Origin: Candidatus Omnitrophota bacterium
GTDB taxonomy: Bacteria > Hinthialibacterota > Hinthialibacteria > Hinthialibacterales > Hinthialibacteraceae
Assembly (NCBI GenBank): GCA_040755155.1
Contig: JBFMBP010000181.1
Coordinates: 1-37,076, forward strand
Length of the DNA: 37,076 bases
Reading direction: 5' to 3'
Numbering within the stretch: the stretch's first letter is position 1; the number at the start of each line of letters is the position of its first letter. This document shows, in pieces, positions 35,437 through 37,076 of this stretch. A program made the position numbers and the translations under genes. The notes under the pieces are model-generated. The model searched no databases, was not told the origin of the DNA, and saw nothing but the letters and a program-made list of their open reading frames with translations.

Positions 35437-36564
35437 ATGACGACGAGAAACTATGTTAAGAGTCTGCTATTCATCGCTTTTTGTCTATTGCTATCATTGT
35501 TTTTCGCTACGATTCCCGCCGCACAAGAAGAGGATATACAACTATCGCCTATTGGCGCTTTGAGACTATCGAATCCTATAACTTACATGGCGGGAGGATC
35601 CTATGTTTATTGTCTCAATTCCTGCGTCCTTCTCATCGTCGATATTTCCAATCCTTCTGATCCGCAACTGGTTGGGAAATATCGCTTTTGCTATAACGCC
35701 AACATGGTAAGTGGACCGTTTTCGTCGCTGGCGTTGGAGTGGCCTTATTTGTATGTTCCCACCCAAGGCGGCTTTGATATTCTTGACGTCAGCGATGCGA
35801 CGGCGCCTTCGCTGGCAGGAGAATATCGTTTTGACGATTTGGAGAACTATACACCGATGGGAATCATTTCTCCTGTAGGAATCATTCATGTGAAAAACGG
35901 CCGCGCTTTGATTTCCATTGCATGGGAAGATAGTTTAGAGACTATCGATGTTAGCAATGTAAGTTCGCCGCGCCGTTTGGGAAAAATTGCGATGGCGCCT
36001 TCTCGAAATGAATATATGCAGATTCTTTGGGACGGCGATTCGAACGCTTACGCCCTCTTAGGCATAAATCCTATTAGTGAATATTTGGGAGTAGAAACCC
36101 GCATCTTCGATCTGTCCTCATTCGATCGACCACGCCTAATAACAACTATTGCAACGCCCGGAGCAAAATCAATTTATAAAGATGGCGATTCGCTTTTTAT
36201 CGTCGCGAAATCAACCAATACCTATAGATCAGCGACATCGACTATCCAAGTCTATCACATCGAAGAACCCAATTTCCCCAATCCCATTGCAACCCTCGGA
36301 TACGACTTTATACCTGGACTTTTTTATCCCTACGGCCCTTATTTGTTTACGCGGAACTATTGGGATGGTCGTATGTTGGTTTTAACTAAAGAGAAAGAAT
36401 CGTTAAGACTTGTCAAGGATTTTCCCGAGAGCATTACGCCGGAATATTTCTTGATTCATGGCGATCTGCTTATTGGCTTTAAATACGATTGGGAAGGGAA
36501 TCAATGGTTGACTATTTACAACATTTCGCCAAAGTTATCGATTTCGGATTTTTCTTTATATTGA
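35437..36564 (+). CDS. Secreted LVIVD-repeat (beta-propeller) protein
   Basis: Exported protein of 375 residues; GGAGG lies 9 nt before the ATG. The signal is NYVKSLLFIAFCLLLSLFFA. Successive repeats carry the LVIVD pattern (PF08309): VLLIVDISNPSDPQLVGKY, GFDILDVSDATAPSLAGEY, SLETIDVSNVSSPRRLGKI, TRIFDLSSFDRPRLI, IQVYHIEEPNFPNPIATL. These build a beta-propeller, probably surface-exposed or periplasmic, with a binding role that is not known. The stop is followed by a short frame that may be a hicA tail and then by hicB. Confidence 0.85.
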   Translation: MTTRNYVKSLLFIAFCLLLSLFFATIPAAQEEDIQLSPIGALRLSNPITYMAGGSYVYCLNSCVLLIVDISNPSDPQLVGKYRFCYNANMVSGPFSSLALEWPYLYVPTQGGFDILDVSDATAPSLAGEYRFDDLENYTPMGIISPVGIIHVKNGRALISIAWEDSLETIDVSNVSSPRRLGKIAMAPSRNEYMQILWDGDSNAYALLGINPISEYLGVETRIFDLSSFDRPRLITTIATPGAKSIYKDGDSLFIVAKSTNTYRSATSTIQVYHIEEPNFPNPIATLGYDFIPGLFYPYGPYLFTRNYWDGRMLVLTKEKESLRLVKDFPESITPEYFLIHGDLLIGFKYDWEGNQWLTIYNISPKLSISDFSLY

Positions 36565-36624
36565 TAGTGTATTAGTATACAATCAGCGAGAAGGATTCTC
36601 ACGGAAGCGGGAGTGAAACCGTAA
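36565..36624 (+). pseudogene. Possible hicA 3' remnant upstream of hicB
   Basis: In the frame ending with TAA at 36622-36624 the last residues read SARRILTEAGVKP, which resembles the final helix of HicA toxins. The stop overlaps the hicB ATG by one base, as in real hicA-hicB pairs. The frame is cut by the LVIVD stop just upstream, so no toxin body remains. The match is short. Confidence 0.35.
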
Positions 36625-36803
36625 TGGAATATAAAGGATATATAGGCATAGTAGAGTACATCGAAGACGCCATGATATTTCATGGAGAAATAGGCGGCAT
36701 ACGCGATGTCGTCACGTTTCAAGGAAAGTCGATGGAAGAGTTGCAACAGGCTTTTCAAGATTCCGTCGACGATTATCTTCAGATTTGCAAAGAACGCGAA
36801 TAA
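36624..36803 (+). CDS. hicB: HicB family antitoxin
   Basis: A 59-residue protein: MEYKGYIGIVEYIEDAMIFH, then GEIGGIRDVVTFQGKSMEEL, QQAFQDSVDDYLQICKERE. The YKGYIGxVEY start, GIRDVVTFQGKS core and DSVDDYL helix are the hallmark of the HicB antitoxin family that silences the HicA mRNA interferase. It lacks the extra DNA-binding tail of longer HicB proteins. The ATG overlaps the stop of a possible hicA remnant (TAATG). GGGAG about 9 nt upstream can serve as Shine-Dalgarno. No intact hicA is in the window. Confidence 0.9.
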   Translation: MEYKGYIGIVEYIEDAMIFHGEIGGIRDVVTFQGKSMEELQQAFQDSVDDYLQICKERE

Positions 36804-36851
36804 TTCCCGTTTGAGATTTGAACGTTTAAGGATTAGATAAATAGGTTTTTT

Positions 36852-36887
36852 ATCCTGCCAATCCTGAAAATCCTGCCCATCCTGATT
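36852..36887. repeat. 9-bp ATCCTG-type tandem repeat
   Basis: ATCCTG plus three bases is repeated at 36852, 36861, 36870 and 36879. Arrays of this kind are common intergenic repeats in environmental bacterial genomes. It lies between the convergent hicB and mnmA genes. Confidence 0.7.
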
Positions 36888-36903
36888 CTGACAAACAAAC
36901 TAA

Positions 36904-37076
36904 TCACCTTGTCTTTCCCATATTCCTATCCAACAGCAAAATCGTCCCTCCGCCCAAAATCCATTCGCCGGAGCATAAAACCAACGCCTGGCCCGGCGCG
37001 GCGCCGTATTGCGGCTCTTCGAATTCGACGGCGAATCGCTCCGGCGATATAGCCGCGATGCGGGCGGGAGCGGGGG
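36904..37076 (-). CDS. mnmA: tRNA 2-thiouridine synthase MnmA, 3' end (partial)
   Basis: The minus strand, from the window edge to TGA at 36904-36906, reads PARIAAISPERFAVEFEEPQ, YGAAPGQALVLCSGEWILGG, GTILLLDRNMGKTR. The FEEPQxxxxPGQALVLxxGxxxLGGGTI stretch is the C-terminal beta-barrel of MnmA (TrmU), which puts the 2-thio group on U34 of tRNA-Lys, -Glu and -Gln. The catalytic part and the start lie beyond the window. Confidence 0.85.
   Translation of the reverse strand, partial: PAPARIAAISPERFAVEFEEPQYGAAPGQALVLCSGEWILGGGTILLLDRNMGKTR

Noticed and set aside
36516-36758. Minus-strand 80-aa ORF overlapping hicB
   Set aside because: The plus-strand frame matches the HicB family clearly; the other is a shadow.
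36852-36887. ATCCTG repeat considered as CRISPR or attachment site
   Set aside because: The unit is only 9 bp, without spacers, integrase or flanking tRNA.

Overview
The window looks like part of the chromosome of a free-living, Gram-negative, polysaccharide-using bacterium. The strongest clues are a cluster of secreted glycoside hydrolases and carbohydrate-binding proteins, a DUF1080 lipoprotein, a Tat-exported Gfo/Idh/MocA oxidoreductase, a GspG-like pseudopilin, LVIVD and Pro/Thr-rich surface proteins, and a PomA-like flagellar stator. This mix is typical of PVC-like and candidate-phylum lineages (Planctomycetota, Omnitrophota, Hydrogenedentota, Sumerlaeota). The phylum cannot be fixed from this sequence alone. 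No rRNA or tRNA gene was recognised.

Region 1 (1-7631, minus strand) is a complete F1Fo ATP synthase operon in the order atpZ-atpI-atpB-E-F-H-A-G-D-C. It runs from a good sigma70-like promoter near 7604-7631 to a terminator near 105-158. Subunit c lacks the Na+ ligands, so H+ coupling is inferred, and epsilon is a short 88-residue form. A perfect 12-bp hairpin repeat sits between atpG and atpD.

Region 2 (7825-13206) holds a fucose/arabinose isomerase-like enzyme, a tiny ORF, a CGGC metal-binding protein, an NTF2-like protein, a pseudopilin and a NurA nuclease without HerA.

Region 3 (13351-17406) contains a DUF1080 lipoprotein followed by a visibly AT-richer two-gene cassette: an SMC/OLD-like AAA ATPase coupled to a small PD-(D/E)XK-like nuclease candidate. 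The cassette is bordered by gene debris: the tail of a Gfo/Idh/MocA gene with an in-frame stop, and a second copy (58/63 identical) of the 3' end of the DUF1080 gene. This is the best candidate in the window for an undescribed, possibly defensive, system.

Region 4 (16346-28522) is the glycan-use and surface section: a CBM9-like protein, a GH36 alpha-galactosidase with NPCBM domain, an orphan HicB-like protein, Fe superoxide dismutase with a Cys-rich tail, a GH99/DUF5010-like protein, a GH78-like rhamnosidase and a Pro/Thr-repeat surface protein built on 54-bp tandem repeats. The secreted hydrolases probably act on galactose/rhamnose-containing polysaccharides.

Region 5 (28600-37076) has a family-2 glycosyltransferase, an unusual fusion of a class III cyclase-like domain with a right-handed beta-helix, a MobA-like nucleotidyltransferase, MotA without MotB, the Tat-exported Gfo/Idh/MocA protein, an LVIVD propeller protein, a 59-residue HicB preceded by what may be the tail of hicA, and the 3' end of mnmA running off the window.
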